Positions 45,239 through 57,141 of a DNA stretch of 64,000 nucleotides are shown here, piece by piece. The notes beneath the pieces were generated by a model that was not told where the DNA came from, did no database searches, and was given only the letters and a program-made list of their open reading frames with translations. The DNA comes from Cymbomonas tetramitiformis. Taxonomy: Eukaryota > Chlorophyta > Pyramimonadophyceae > Pyramimonadales > Pyramimonadaceae. The position numbers and the translations under genes were made by a program. Position 1 is the stretch's first letter. Each line of letters starts with the position of its first letter. The stretch spans positions 1-64,000 of the forward strand of contig LGRX02035255.1 in NCBI GenBank assembly GCA_001247695.2, in the 5' to 3' direction.

Positions 45239-47444
45239 ATGTTGTTTGCTATAGTTGCCGCACTTCTCCTCCAAACGGCGCGTGGGCGAGAGTATGAACC
45301 CCCCCCTGGACTTTGTAAGGAGGCTAACGCTTACTGCACGGGTTTGTTGGAAAACGTTTCCCCTGAAATGAAGGAACGAGCTGAAGCCTTTCATCGTAAG
45401 GTGAATTTCATCGCACTCGACCTACCTGAGATTCTAGTGCTCAGTAGAAAAGTCGAATCGTCCTGTATGGCAGAGAGCCATAGAGCTGAAAGTTAGAGCG
45501 TGTAAAACGCTCCCCGCGATAGCTTAGAACTAGTTTTGCTCGCGTGGCGGTTGTATGCGCGCACTCTCATACGGCATGTGCGGGGAGGGATGTCTTCAAA
45601 GTTTGATTTTCCCATCCGAAACCCGCGGGGATATTTCCGCAACCTCGAGAATCCGCAGCGCGCGTTGCGCTTGGAAGTTCGTCGTGAACGGTCGAGGATT
45701 CCCGGAATCGCTTAGATGGTATCTTCTCGGAGGCTCGGCTTTTCTTCCTGAAAGGATCCAGTCTATTTCATGAGCACACCCTCGAGCAGCTCCAGGTCGC
45801 GTGTTTGGCGAGCAGTAAGGGCCGCATTCTCCTGGTTTCCCTTTGGCAGCTTCTGTTTGGACTCCCCCGATAAGTGCGACATGCCCTGCAGTCTAACGTG
45901 GCGCTCGCCGCCTTAGCAGTGACTCAGCCCGACGTGCCATTGAAGCGCTGAGAAGATCTTAAGTCGTGTCCACCGCGACGCGACCTGACCTGATCTCCCG
46001 TTGAAGCACTGGAGCATCTTAATACGTCGGTGCCGCGCCGCTGTTTCGTTTTACTTCTGCGGTAGTTGGCGTGAGCCGCACGTTTACTTGCAGGTAGAAG
46101 GCAGCACTGAAGGCTACTCCCAGTTCTTACACACAGGGGAAGTGGAGTCGGTGGCGTTCGAGCTTACGCTGGGTTGCTGTCTCTTTGCGGGCTCTTGCCG
46201 CGACTCGTTCCGCGGCACGGCTGAAGAACACGCATGGGTAACCGGCAGCTTCATAAGATCCGCGGCCCAAGGAGTGGACGACGACGGTGGCGCAGCCATG
46301 ACCGCAGCATACATTTCCTTGTGCCACGGGGGTGAAGTCGTGGCGGAGAACCCATGTGGGAACGAGGTTGCGGACTTGTTCAAGCGATCGCTCATGCTCG
46401 CCGAAAGCAAGGGCGCTGTGCAGCAAAGCGAGATCGCTCGTCTTCAACTCGCCTCGCTTTATCTCCGGGTGTGGCGCCAACTCCCTCCTGTCTCTTGTCG
46501 CTTGCATAGTTACGTCAGCAGCGCGCGCATCGCACTCAACATACGTAGGCTGCAGCCGTTTCGAAAAAAAATGACGTTCGCGCCCCCCCCAATACGCAAG
46601 CGAAATGTAATCCTCGAAGTTTTTTATGAACTCGCCCCTCACGTGCGACGTTGCGCACCGCTTATCGTTGAGCTGCGTCCTTCGATGTCTGAAGGAACTC
46701 GCCCGATGTTGGGCGAATGGCGCAACTTTCAAGATGCCCAGACTGTTTCTGCGCGCGCACTCACGAAAGTTCTTCGACGCGTGTTCCCGCACTCTCGGGA
46801 GCGCACTCACCTGCGACGGAATCCCCTTTGCTCCCGGGTTGTGACCATTCACCCACCTCAGCGCTTCATTGGCGAGACCTTCGCCAACAAGGATGGAGGG
46901 TTTTACTGCGTTCCAACGGAAGACGCTCCAGAAGGAAAGGTGCCGGATGCGAAGCTGGCTAAGAAGTACTTAAAGCCTGTTCTGCAAAGCAGGGAGGAGC
47001 ACGCCGTAAAGCAAGCCAAATATCTACTCGCACAACTGAAGGGGGTAAGGAAATCTGGCCGTAACGCAATCGTTCACGATTTTGCCAGCACAACACTTCA
47101 ATGTCTCACTATGCATCGCGCGGGGATTGTGCCGTCTAAGCTATTGATCAGAATAAGGGAATGGGGCGGTTTCATGTGTCGCCCACCAGGTTGAGGAGAG
47201 GTGGAAAAAGCACTTGGTCGCACCCCATGCAGAGGAGATCCATTCCCAATACAAACAGAAGCAAGCTGAAAAAGCGAGTGCTGGGGCTGGAGACGGTGCA
47301 GACAAGCTTGCGATCCCAATCTGGTTTTTGCTGGTGTCGGTGTGTTTGTTCGGCTACGTGCTTTACTTATCCATTAAGAAGAAGTCTCTGAGTCGGAAGG
47401 AACTGTCTGACTCTGCCAAGCAAAAGTCTAAAAAGAGCTCCTAA
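45239..47444 (+). CDS. Signal-peptide, single-pass membrane protein (TPR-like middle)
   Basis: Supported exons: 45239-45400 (signal peptide MLFAIVAALLLQTARG, then EYEPPPGLCKEANAYCTG; GTGAAT donor), 46862-47044 (RFIGETFANKDGGFYCVP... KYLLAQLKG; GTAAGG donor) and 47190-47444 (VEERWKKHL..., span IPIWFLLVSVCLFGYVLYL, tail KKKSLSRKELSDSAKQKSKKSS). All are phase 0. Between 45.6 and 46.8 kb are several helical, TPR-like pieces (ARLFFLKGSSLFHEHTLEQLQ; VADLFKRSLMLAE...RLQLASLYLRVW), whose splice joins I cannot fix. Topology: lumenal N-terminus, one membrane span, Lys-rich cytosolic tail, as in ER membrane proteins. Family not recognised. Confidence 0.6.
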
Positions 47445-49905
47445 AATGTGAAACAGGTAAAATCTTGAATACGAAGTGACGAGGTCTCCAGCTAATGTTT
47501 GAAGCCCACTTTCTTTCGCCTACGATTTACCTGTGGGCCTCCAGCCTTGTAACACGTACACATTCACCATCCCATCCACCCGTAGCACTCTCACTTGTAG
47601 AAAAGTTTGAGATGAAATTGTTAGAGCAAGTGCCAAAAACATTTCGTGATAATTCAGTCGCAGCTGGAAATAGGATATAGAATACAAGAGTGATCGGATG
47701 TATGGTACAAACGCATGGACTGTAGGTAGCGGCACACGTTTGTCATATGCCAGGGGGGTTTAATCATATGCTAAGGTTACCAGGTGTATTTCTTGGCAAT
47801 AAAAGTAATCCCACACACTATTATGTCGCAAAGGGAACAAAAGACACCGATGTTCGATAAAAATCGGAGGAATAGATAACGTTTTCCCGGTCTTCCCCAC
47901 GAAGGGAAGTGTACATATCATGTAGTGGTCGTGGGTATTTTGTTCGCACGTTTCGTGTGTGTTATTAATTCGAATTAGAGAGTTTCCAGCAAGAAATATT
48001 CGCCAAAATAATCGATCAGATTCGGGTCCCTGATCCACGTCGGAACCAGCCTTCCACATCATGTTTTGGTCGATTATGTTGGTGAACAGTTCGCAAACTT
48101 TTGATCGCTTAACAGTGTAGACCCGATTGAAAGTTTGGCGAACAATTCGCCATTTCGTTCGTCATCAGATGTCACCACGAGTAGTCCTTCACCGGACCGA
48201 TGTCATTCGTTTCGTTTGCCAATTCAGTTTTTTCGGTCAGTTTGGTCCACGTCAGGTGGCAAGATTTGGCGATTATTGTGGCGATTAAATCGCTTGCTGG
48301 AAACTCTCTATTCTGGTGTCACGTGTTCGGTAGAATGGGGTTCTCCGCCATATTTCTCAGCAGGACGGGAACATTGTTGTTCCCGACACTGCAAAAAAAG
48401 GCACATAATTCAAGCAAACCCCCTGAACACGTGTCAGCTGCCCGCCTTATAAACCGACAATTTGGTTAAGCCCGACAACGTTGGCCACAACCTAGCCTAT
48501 ATGCAAATCCATACGATGCGTGAGAGATGCGCCGCAACAAGCAAAAAACGTTTAGCATCATCAAAGTGGGGGGCGTTCCCTTGACTGGGGCTCTGGCGGC
48601 GTCTTCCACACAGGGGGGAGTCTAGACCCGCCCATAACCCAATAGACTAAACCCCACGGCTGATTACCCCGTATATCTCCTGTAAAATGAACCTCGGGGT
48701 TATAAACTTTTGTATAACCTACATCATTAAGCACCTATCAAGTACAAACGAACCCAGTGGTCTTCATTGTAAACTATATAGTGGCGCACCACTATATGGT
48801 GGTATTAGCACGTTATATAGTGTACAATCTCACTATATTCCACTCCGTGTGTATAGTGCGTTTGGGATGAAGCGGCTATTTTCATCTTTAGATGCTATGC
48901 CGAGATATCGTATTTCAGTAGTCGCAGACTATGACGGCTTCACGGTATGGCATATCAGAGATTAGACTGAGATCACGGGGGACTAGATATCCAGTACTGC
49001 CCCCTGTATGACATTCCTCGATGCATGTGACAGATGACTGCATTATTCGGCTCGAGACCGCGAGTCACAGCGATAGAGACCGCGAGCCACGTGTTAGAGT
49101 ACTCGAGCATCACAGTAGACGTACTCGTACAACACTTCATAGCTCACAGTAGCATAAGCTACTTAGACTCTCTTACTCTCATATATTATATCTTTTACAG
49201 ACATATATCACACGTTTCAGCCTCATATTTTTGCTTACAACGATAGTTATAAAACACGGATATACAGAATATTAATATATTATCCCCGGTATGTGTTTCA
49301 AACTATCTATTATGAGACGTGGCAACTACTGAAAATGACTAAACTGCACTTAGGGAGAGGCAGGTAGGCACACGGAAAGCCGGTTTGGACAAAGCTTCAG
49401 ATGATTATTCAGATAGAATAATATAGCGGTGAGTGTTGTTGGTTTATGGTGTCACGAGTGTGATATACCAGATCTATCATCTCTGACTGTCACAGTATGA
49501 CAGCCCGAGAGGCAGATTCTAGCACACCACCTCATACGAGGTGACACCGTGTACACAACACACCACCTAACCTAAGGTTCCATAGTTACGGCTACTAGTG
49601 ACCCGAAGATTACATCGTTACACGGCGAACAACTTAATGAAAAGCTGCTAAGTTAACCCACAGGGGCTCGACCCCATGCTAGGTGGATTGCTAAGTAAAG
49701 CTAAGGATCCCTGCTCAAATTATTTGATGATTGCCTTTTGCGGTTGAACTAACACTCCGCAGGTCAACCCGGCGTACATTTTACATTGCTTTTACCTTTT
49801 ATGATTGGGAATTCTTTTACGATTGCCCTCTCGGCCTTTCATCAAACTTCAATGTGAAAGCGCGACCGTAATTATCACATCGCTCTGCCAAAATTTGAGG
49901 GACGC
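47445..49905. other. Intergenic, no gene recognised
   Basis: AT-rich with short chance ORFs. A TATAGTG-rich patch occurs at 48775-48855. No LTR pair or terminal inverted repeat was found here. Confidence 0.35.
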
Positions 49906-49910
49906 CGATG

Positions 49911-50154
49911 TGAGATGAGACTTTCAGCCCCCCCCATAAGGTGGGGGGCAGTCACACTCTCTCTGATCACCCCTTGACCCGAGGTGCCACTTCAGCTTGC
50001 TTCCGCCAGTTCGTTCCGCGATTATAAAACCCCAAAGTTATTTTATTATCTCATCTTAGTCTGCAGTGAATCACGGTGTCACTCCCTGCAAGTGCTTCCG
50101 CCAGCCTAATATATAACATATATTAGCCTTTTCTGTCAGACGCCTCAGATTTTA
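49911..50154 (+). repeat. 5' LTR of the outermost gag-only element
   Basis: It begins TGAGATGAGACTTTCAGCC and a C-run/G-run hairpin (CCCCCCCCATAAGGTGGGGGG), as in the other LTRs read in gag orientation. It contains ATTATAAAA, a TATA-like box, and ends before GGTTCATTACGAGC, which sits where the primer site should be. The inferred length of 244 bp equals that of the related LTRs (243-247). No partner LTR is in the window. Confidence 0.6.
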
Positions 50155-50831
50155 GGTTCATTACGAGCATTTGCGGCGGAAGCGCTGGCCAAATTTTTGA
50201 AAATTACGAAAACTTAAAGAAAATCTTCATCTACAACCCTACGAGAACGACAAGTGCAACATCGTCACCTCCTCCAACTTCAACGGTCTGGAAGGTCTAC
50301 CCGCATGTCGTCGTTCACAGCTACAACCACACCGGGATCCCAACCACCAACTGAAGAGCGTAACCCACAAGCTCAACGACGTTTATTCACTTCACGTCAA
50401 CCTCTTGCGACATCTCCAACGCTCGAAGAAGTCTCCCTCACGACCAACGCCCTTCTCCAAGATGTACATGCGCTCACCGCCACCGTCGGTGAGCTCTCCA
50501 CCACCCTCGCCTCGCTTGGATCTGCATTTCAACGCTCAGCTGCCCAGACCGACGAGATCTACGGGAATTGCGTCACGAAGGAGGAACTCAACGACATTAA
50601 TCAACTCAACAAGACTGTCATCAACGACCTCATCAAAGTACGAGATGACTGCAAGGACGCCACCTTACTGGCTCGCACTCTGGCGAGTAGAACTACTTCT
50701 CGTTCGACGCCATCTTCAGTCGCCATTACTTCTGACAAGATGTTTGACACCACGAAGGAATTGGAAACTATTCCAGAAGTAACGCCATTGGAACATCGAG
50801 ATGGCCAAGCACTTCCCCCAACCAGGATCAA

Positions 50832-51074
50832 TTATAGGAAAGTAGATATATAGTGATGTATATACTCTTCTGAAAAGTGACAAAACACATTGAGGCAGGG
50901 TTTTCGGTTCGTCTAAAGTCGGATTATACTGAAAGATGATCGGGCTTTACGCTGGCGGACCGGGACCCGGAGCTGAGCAGACAGCAGGCACTGCAAGTCA
51001 CGAGCAGGCGAGGGGTGACACAGGGCACCACAGACCTCCCCCCTTATGGGGGGTGAAAGTCGGTGTTCCCATGA
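50832..51074 (-). repeat. Left (3') LTR of the ATCAA element
   Basis: 243 bp, TTATAGG...CCCATGA, intact. It provides the empty-site reference (CTTCTGAAAAGTGAC) showing where the TIR element entered the other LTR. Confidence 0.9.
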
Positions 51075-53541
51075 CACCACCTCACCCCGAAGGTGGGAGG
51101 TGCACTGCAGGGCCAGCCGGTACTCCCGGACAGGCGGCTAGAAGAAATGTAATGTCTGCTAGCTACTAGTGAACTCGTGACGTGCCAATTTAAGGTTTTC
51201 AATCTAGGGTTTGGGGCCCGCAGTCTCTGCAACATCAAGCAATCAACCAACGCCTGTGCGAGACCACAACGGCAAGTGGTCTGGCACCACCGAAAGAAAC
51301 TCGTCGGCGCAGAGATGGCGAGACGGTGAGAGGCGAAGAATGCGGTGAGCGTGCGCAACGGACGCGTCGCACTCAGCAAGGGCGAAGATTGGGGGGTTGG
51401 AGTGGGAGTGGGCGGTGGTGATGACACCACCACACACCACCAGATGACGGCCAAGGGACGGGTGGGGCGGAAGTGGAGAATGTGGAGAGGCGAGGTCGAT
51501 GTCAGACGCAAAGTCCATGGTGTCGTCGTCGATGTGGAAAATGTTGGAGCGAAGTTTGGCGTGTGGTGCATGCGTACCAGCAGGCACCACCAGGTCGTAA
51601 CCAGTGGTAAAATGTCGAAGTCGAAGTAAAGTTACTGCAGCTTGCATCGCGGCCATGCGCGCTCGCTGGGGCGGCGAGGCCATAACCACTGCGCTGCAGA
51701 AACATGGAAGTCAAGGAGTTTGGGTTTAGAAGCAAAAACGCAACTTTCCGTAAAATTAACCAAATCCGTCGATGGTAAGGTCAAATTGGGGTAGATTTTG
51801 ACGAGGAAAACGTCGGTGAGTTTAAAAACGTCGTGCGGCAAGCCAATTTCCCGGCGCAGCAGAGGTGCAGCTGGCCAGAGTGTTGAAGGCGTAAGTGTCG
51901 GTATAAAATGTTGCAAGGAAATGAATGCGCGAAGTGTCGGTAAATGTCGGGAAGTGTCGGTATTAAAATGTCGGGGGTGACCGATGCGAAAGCAAGCCGG
52001 CCGTCGTCGGTAAGTGTCGGTATAAAAATTTCGGCAGTAGTGTCGGTAAAAAATGTCGGTAATAGAGTCACAGGGCGCGAAGCGGACGGAAGACTGAAGA
52101 AAACACCACCACTGAACGTGGGTGGGCTATAACCTTATAGGAAAGTAGATATATAGTGATATATATACTCTTCTGAATGGCTACTGCCCCGTGGAACAGT
52201 ACTGTCACAAGTACTAAGGTTGAATCACTCTAGCGGCCATCTTATAAGGCTAGATCGGTCAGTTGACAGCTTAGAAAACTCATTTAGGACCCTATTGATT
52301 TGTTTTCGACGATACTATAGAGTAGAAATAGATTTAGACACGCTTTTATACGGCATGCTTTCAAGGGGTGCAAAGCCTGAAAATTAATTAATTCGCACAG
52401 TACTGTGACAAGTACTGAACACTAGAACCCTTGGGAGACCCTCTTCCGAGGCCTTGGAGGTCAAACCAACCACCATGTTTCGAAATTGGAAGGTATGTAA
52501 GGTATTTCGCAACTCACTTGCGTGATTGATACGGATTCGGCCCCGCACGGCGATGGCATATGAGCCACACCCGCCAGAAATCGGAAATTCGTTTTTTTCG
52601 AGGATTTGTTTTTTTGAATTGGCTCCGCGCGAACGTGTGGCATAAGCACATAAGTCATGGTATGCCGGTCGTGAAGGCTTCTAAAATTCAATATGTATGT
52701 ATAGTTGGTCAGTTCAAGTGCTCATGGCCTATCCATGTGCATAAGATGCATTAAGCATGTCATTCATATCGAAAGGTGTGGTGGCCGCTCAACCGCCCAA
52801 TTATACCATTTCTAATTGTCCCCCGCACCCGCACCCTAAGCCAAATCGGCCATAACTTCCTCGATACATGGAACCATGTGACCTATAAAGTGTTATATCA
52901 CATCCATGTACCTCACATGGCATCCTAATATGAATATACGGCATCTTAATGGCGGCAACCACCCAAATATCCAGCCAGGATCAACTACAACTCAGCTGCT
53001 CGACCCACTCACACGTTAAATTCCCAAAAAGTATTTCCCCTCACATAAGGCTACACAATTAGTTTCTCGTAGTCCAAAATATCATTTTGAATCATATTTG
53101 GGCGATGTACGGCGCTAGGGTACGCGTTGCAATAATTGCGAGCATGCTACTTGCGTATGCGTACGGGTACTCTGTCTGCCAGGCCCTAGCACCTCGTCCC
53201 CAACACTCAATCATGCACCTCCAATACCAGCCATGCCCAAATCAGTACGTCTCATAGTCCGGATTATCATATTGAGTCATGCCCGTGCGATATGTGGCGC
53301 TAGGGCGCCCGTTGGGGTGATTCCCAGCATGCTACTTGCGTACGCGTACACCTCAGTTGTCTGTGAGGTCTTAGCGCATATCCGACACTCAACTATGCAT
53401 CCCCGACAACGTATAGGCCCCGTTCGATGCTGGTTATAGTCCAAAATATCATTTTGAATCATATTTGGGCGATATACGGCGCTAGGGTACCCGTTGCAAT
53501 AATTGCGAGCATGCTACTTGCGTATGCGTACTGGTACTTTG

Positions 53542-53796
53542 TGCTGAAATCTGTATAGGCAGCCCTGACTGGGAGTCCCGGTGCAGGCCCCTATGACAGA
53601 TTCCTAGGACCAACACTGGACTACTGACTGATCTGTAGGTTCGTACTGTGACACACGCTGTGTCACAGGTAGGCTAGACACCGAGACCGTCCGAGACCGT
53701 TCCGGGTATATCTAGCTTAGGGTTTATTTATCTTAGACAGTTTATCCACACGAGTACGGGACTTTCTGATATCTAGTGTACTTGGATATTCCGGTA
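53542..53796 (+). repeat. 5' LTR of the CTTTG element
   Basis: 255 bp, TGCTGAAATC...TATTCCGGTA. A palindrome (GTGACACACGCTGTGTCAC) lies in its middle. Confidence 0.95.
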
Positions 53797-53948
53797 GGTC
53801 GTGGCCCCATCCACGTTTTCATTCCACTTGCTATCTTGGCCATGATTGGCTAAGCAGCCGCTTGAAGAGGTGGTGCGCACTTGCGCGTTTGGGTGCGACT
53901 AGGATTTGGACATGATTTTACGGTAGACGTATTTTGCGGCTGCGAGTC

Positions 53949-56555
53949 ATGGGCACCGCGCGTTGCTATTGCTCGGTTGTGGCAATGTTCATTTACGTTG
54001 TTTTACCTGCCCTGATCCCGCTGGTTTACGTATTTTGGGCTGGTGCTCCGGACGCCTTCGACCACATCGACATTTGCAAGTGCCCCACGCTCTTTTCGCC
54101 GCTCCGCACGTTCTGCCGTTACGTCATCCCTCCATTTCCGCCACAACACCCAAACGTGCTACCGCGCATCATCTTTTCTCTGGCTTTCAGGAGAATGGCG
54201 ACATCTACACGAGCTCGTAAACGCCTATTGAAGGACTCCGACTTGGACGCCTCTATACGGCTTATAGATGCGGTTCGGGACACCCCGACCGCTAGCACCC
54301 CGCCTGTGGTGCCCCCTAATCCTTCCAGCAACTCCGACGCCGCTGTCGCGTTGCGGAAGAATCTCGTTGACCAACACGCTGCGGTCGACGTGGTCTACAA
54401 GGGGAGACTACATCGGGCTTGGGCCAAGGGTATCCGCGAGGATATCCTTGGTTCCAAGAAACATCATTATCGTGGTACCGACGACTCCGACCGCCTCTCC
54501 GAGTTGGTGGTGCAGCTTCGGACCGAGTTTGAGTCCGCTGGGCTGGACTTGACCCCCTTTGACCTCGACGACCCCACCTCTTTGGTTATCGAGAAGGTTA
54601 ATGGACTGCTCTATGACGTCTTGGCCCTCGTCGTGGAGCGCAACTCTGTGGCCGACACCTGGCTTCGGGGTACGGACTCTTCGGCTGACCGAGATGGACG
54701 TCGTGCTCTCATCGACATCATCAAGGGGAGCGTGCCGACAGTCCTTCGCGAGAGCCACCAGCAGGAGCATGCGGCGCTTCGTTATCCCGCAGGCGTTGAC
54801 CCGCAGCCGATCTTGGCTCGTGAGCAACGTCTGGTGCGGGATAACCGCGCTCCTGACTGGCAGCCCACCGACGAGACCCGTAAGTTGTCCCTCTACAACC
54901 GCCTCGACCCCGTGTTCTACGCGGCGGTGAAGGTGCGGTACCCGCTTGCGGGTGACCTTAGCGGGGTCACTCTCCGCTCGCTCCAGGCGCTCGTCGTGGC
55001 CATCTTTCAGGCCTGGGCGCAGTCGGATGATGGGGCGGCGGTGCGTGAGAAGCAGACACTGGGGGCGGGCGGTAAGCCCTCCGCCCTTATCACGTCTTCT
55101 GAGTACGCGGTCCTTCTCGACGAAATCGCCGCCTTGAAGGCGCTTGTGCAGGGCAATCGTGCGGGCGCGGCTCAGCGACAGCAGCAGCCGCAGCCGCGCG
55201 GTAAGCAGCATCCGCGAGGCCATCAAGTGGGTGTGCACCCGGCACCGTCTGTGGGGTTCGACAGGGACAGCATGAAGGCCAAGCCCCTTTGCCACCGTTG
55301 CCGCAAGGCGGGCAAAGGGGACGCCTATCACGCGTACCGCGACTGCCCTCTTGGTGGGCGCCAGCATTCGTCGGCCACGGCAGCGGCCTTCTGCATTCCT
55401 ATTGAGGAGGAGGATGCGGAGGGTCTTCACACCCTGGCACTTGTGCAGGTTTTCCAGGAGGCTGCGGATGATGGACCGGAGGCCTTCGCCCGTGCGGCTT
55501 CGGCTTATGGTCCCCCCGCTGTGCTTTCCGCGGGCGGGATTGGCGGCATCGACGTGTCGGCCTACGGATTCAGCGTACCGCCTCCGCCTTCTGGCGGGAC
55601 CGACGACGAGGACATCTTGCGGCGGCTTGATGCCCTCACCTCTGAGGTTCAGGCCGCCCAAGAGCAGGTACATTACACTCACGCATCCTTTGTTCATGGG
55701 AGTGCGGTTGAGGAGCATGCATCGGCTCTGGTGTGTGGCCCTGCCGCTGCGGCGGGGATCACACCGGAGGGGCAGGTTCCGGCAGGTGGTGCGGCGGCAT
55801 CGGCATCCGCCGTGCCGGCCCCTGCTATGCCTGTTTCGCAGGTAGAGGATGTACAACCCGCGCCAGTTCAATCGGCGCGGGTGACCACCACGGAGGCGAC
55901 GCACGGTGAGTTCGGAGGCTTCGTGCAGACGGTGAATCACGCCGCTGTCCACCCGTCTGACCTGACAGGCTACGACACCGACGACTACGAGGACTTTGCC
56001 GACGGCAGCTTCCGGCTGAAGCCGCGGGGCTCGCCTCCGTCGGCCAATCATGTTTCCGGGCCACCCGTGGGCGAGCAGAGGACCTACGGTTGTGGGAAGC
56101 CGCCCTGGGGCTTCCCTGCCACGGTTGGTCCGTGGGGCATTCCTTTCCTCCTTTCCCTCGTTCTTTGCATCTCGATCATGGGAGTGGCAGCCGTGCCCGA
56201 CGCTCGGTCGGCTACGGAGATGCCTTCGCCTGGTGGTGATCTCGATTGGGAGGCTCCGTCATTTTTCTCTACGAATGATTTTCTTGATCCGGTGATGACG
56301 GCTCAGGGTCTCTTATTGCCTGACGATGTGCCACAGCTTCAGCCGCCCGAGCCTCCTGACACTTTGAGCTTTTTAGCATTTCAGGATTTGGCTCAAGCGG
56401 ATTTGGGTATTGACATGGCATTCTACTACGGCATGGCCTTACATGAGAGCGGTCCTCTTGATGCGGGGCACTATTATGGAGCTGGTTACTTTACTTCCTA
56501 CTATGGGATGGACTTCCGTGAGGCCACCGCTGACTACTTTGGTACTGTCGATTGA
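53949..56555 (+). CDS. Gag-like polyprotein of the CTTTG element, up to 869 aa
   Basis: One intact ORF. The first ATG is 53949, giving a hydrophobic N-terminus (VAMFIYVVLPALIPLVYVFW). A second ATG at 54195 follows an acceptor-like CTCTGGCTTTCAG and may be the real start. The core has copia-gag helices (LRKNLVDQHAAVDVVYKGRL, VNGLLYDVLALVVER, DGRRALIDIIKG). Next comes a Gln/Arg-rich linker, then C-x2-C-x9-H-x4-C (CHRC...H...C), an expanded zinc knuckle. A long acidic Ala/Pro-rich C-terminal region includes a hydrophobic segment (IPFLLSLVLCISIMGVAAV) and YYG-containing repeats. It probably forms particles around element RNA. No enzymatic domain. Confidence 0.85.
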   Translation: MGTARCYCSVVAMFIYVVLPALIPLVYVFWAGAPDAFDHIDICKCPTLFSPLRTFCRYVIPPFPPQHPNVLPRIIFSLAFRRMATSTRARKRLLKDSDLDASIRLIDAVRDTPTASTPPVVPPNPSSNSDAAVALRKNLVDQHAAVDVVYKGRLHRAWAKGIREDILGSKKHHYRGTDDSDRLSELVVQLRTEFESAGLDLTPFDLDDPTSLVIEKVNGLLYDVLALVVERNSVADTWLRGTDSSADRDGRRALIDIIKGSVPTVLRESHQQEHAALRYPAGVDPQPILAREQRLVRDNRAPDWQPTDETRKLSLYNRLDPVFYAAVKVRYPLAGDLSGVTLRSLQALVVAIFQAWAQSDDGAAVREKQTLGAGGKPSALITSSEYAVLLDEIAALKALVQGNRAGAAQRQQQPQPRGKQHPRGHQVGVHPAPSVGFDRDSMKAKPLCHRCRKAGKGDAYHAYRDCPLGGRQHSSATAAAFCIPIEEEDAEGLHTLALVQVFQEAADDGPEAFARAASAYGPPAVLSAGGIGGIDVSAYGFSVPPPPSGGTDDEDILRRLDALTSEVQAAQEQVHYTHASFVHGSAVEEHASALVCGPAAAAGITPEGQVPAGGAAASASAVPAPAMPVSQVEDVQPAPVQSARVTTTEATHGEFGGFVQTVNHAAVHPSDLTGYDTDDYEDFADGSFRLKPRGSPPSANHVSGPPVGEQRTYGCGKPPWGFPATVGPWGIPFLLSLVLCISIMGVAAVPDARSATEMPSPGGDLDWEAPSFFSTNDFLDPVMTAQGLLLPDDVPQLQPPEPPDTLSFLAFQDLAQADLGIDMAFYYGMALHESGPLDAGHYYGAGYFTSYYGMDFREATADYFGTVD

Positions 56556-56886
56556 CTTCTTGCTCACTCTGGAGGCACACCGACATGGTGGTGTGCAGAA
56601 CTCCTGTGACCTCAAAGACTTCTTCAATCTGGTTTATGTTTTGCTTTGACACCTTTGAAATCTTCAATTTGACTTGCTGGCACAGAGCCTTTCAGTAGTT
56701 TAGCAGGACCTTAATTGCCTGTGAGTTTCTGCTCTTGTGCTAGCTAGAGGGTTCTAATTTGTGTATCAGAATTGCACAGTTAGATTAGCAGTTAGGCCTT
56801 GTCACCCTGGCTCCTGCCCTAACACTTAACAGCCTTACATTTTCTGACTCTCCTAGCCAGTCACCACCCACAGTGTTGGGGTGGTG

Positions 56887-57141
56887 TGCTGAAATCTGTA
56901 TAGGCAGCCCTGACCGGGAGTCCCGGTGCAGGCCCCTATGACAGATTCCTAGGACCAACACTGGACTACTGACTGATCTGTAGGTTCGTACTGTGACACA
57001 CGCTGTGTCACAGGTAGGCTAGACACCGAGACCGTCCGAGACCGTTCCGGGTATATCTAGCTTAGGGTTTATTTATCTTAGACAGTTTATCCACACGAGT
57101 ACGGGACTTTCTGATATCTAGTGTACTTGGATATTCCGGTA
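56887..57141 (+). repeat. 3' LTR of the CTTTG element
   Basis: 255-bp partner of 53542-53796. Confidence 0.95.

Noticed and set aside
50832..52176. A 42-bp target duplication around the minus-strand element
   Set aside because: The 42-bp repeat is the start of the right LTR, cut by the TIR element; the true duplication is ATCAA.
54408..56051. 547-codon minus-strand ORF
   Set aside because: Shadow of the gag ORF on the plus strand; GC-rich, no domain, no start context.
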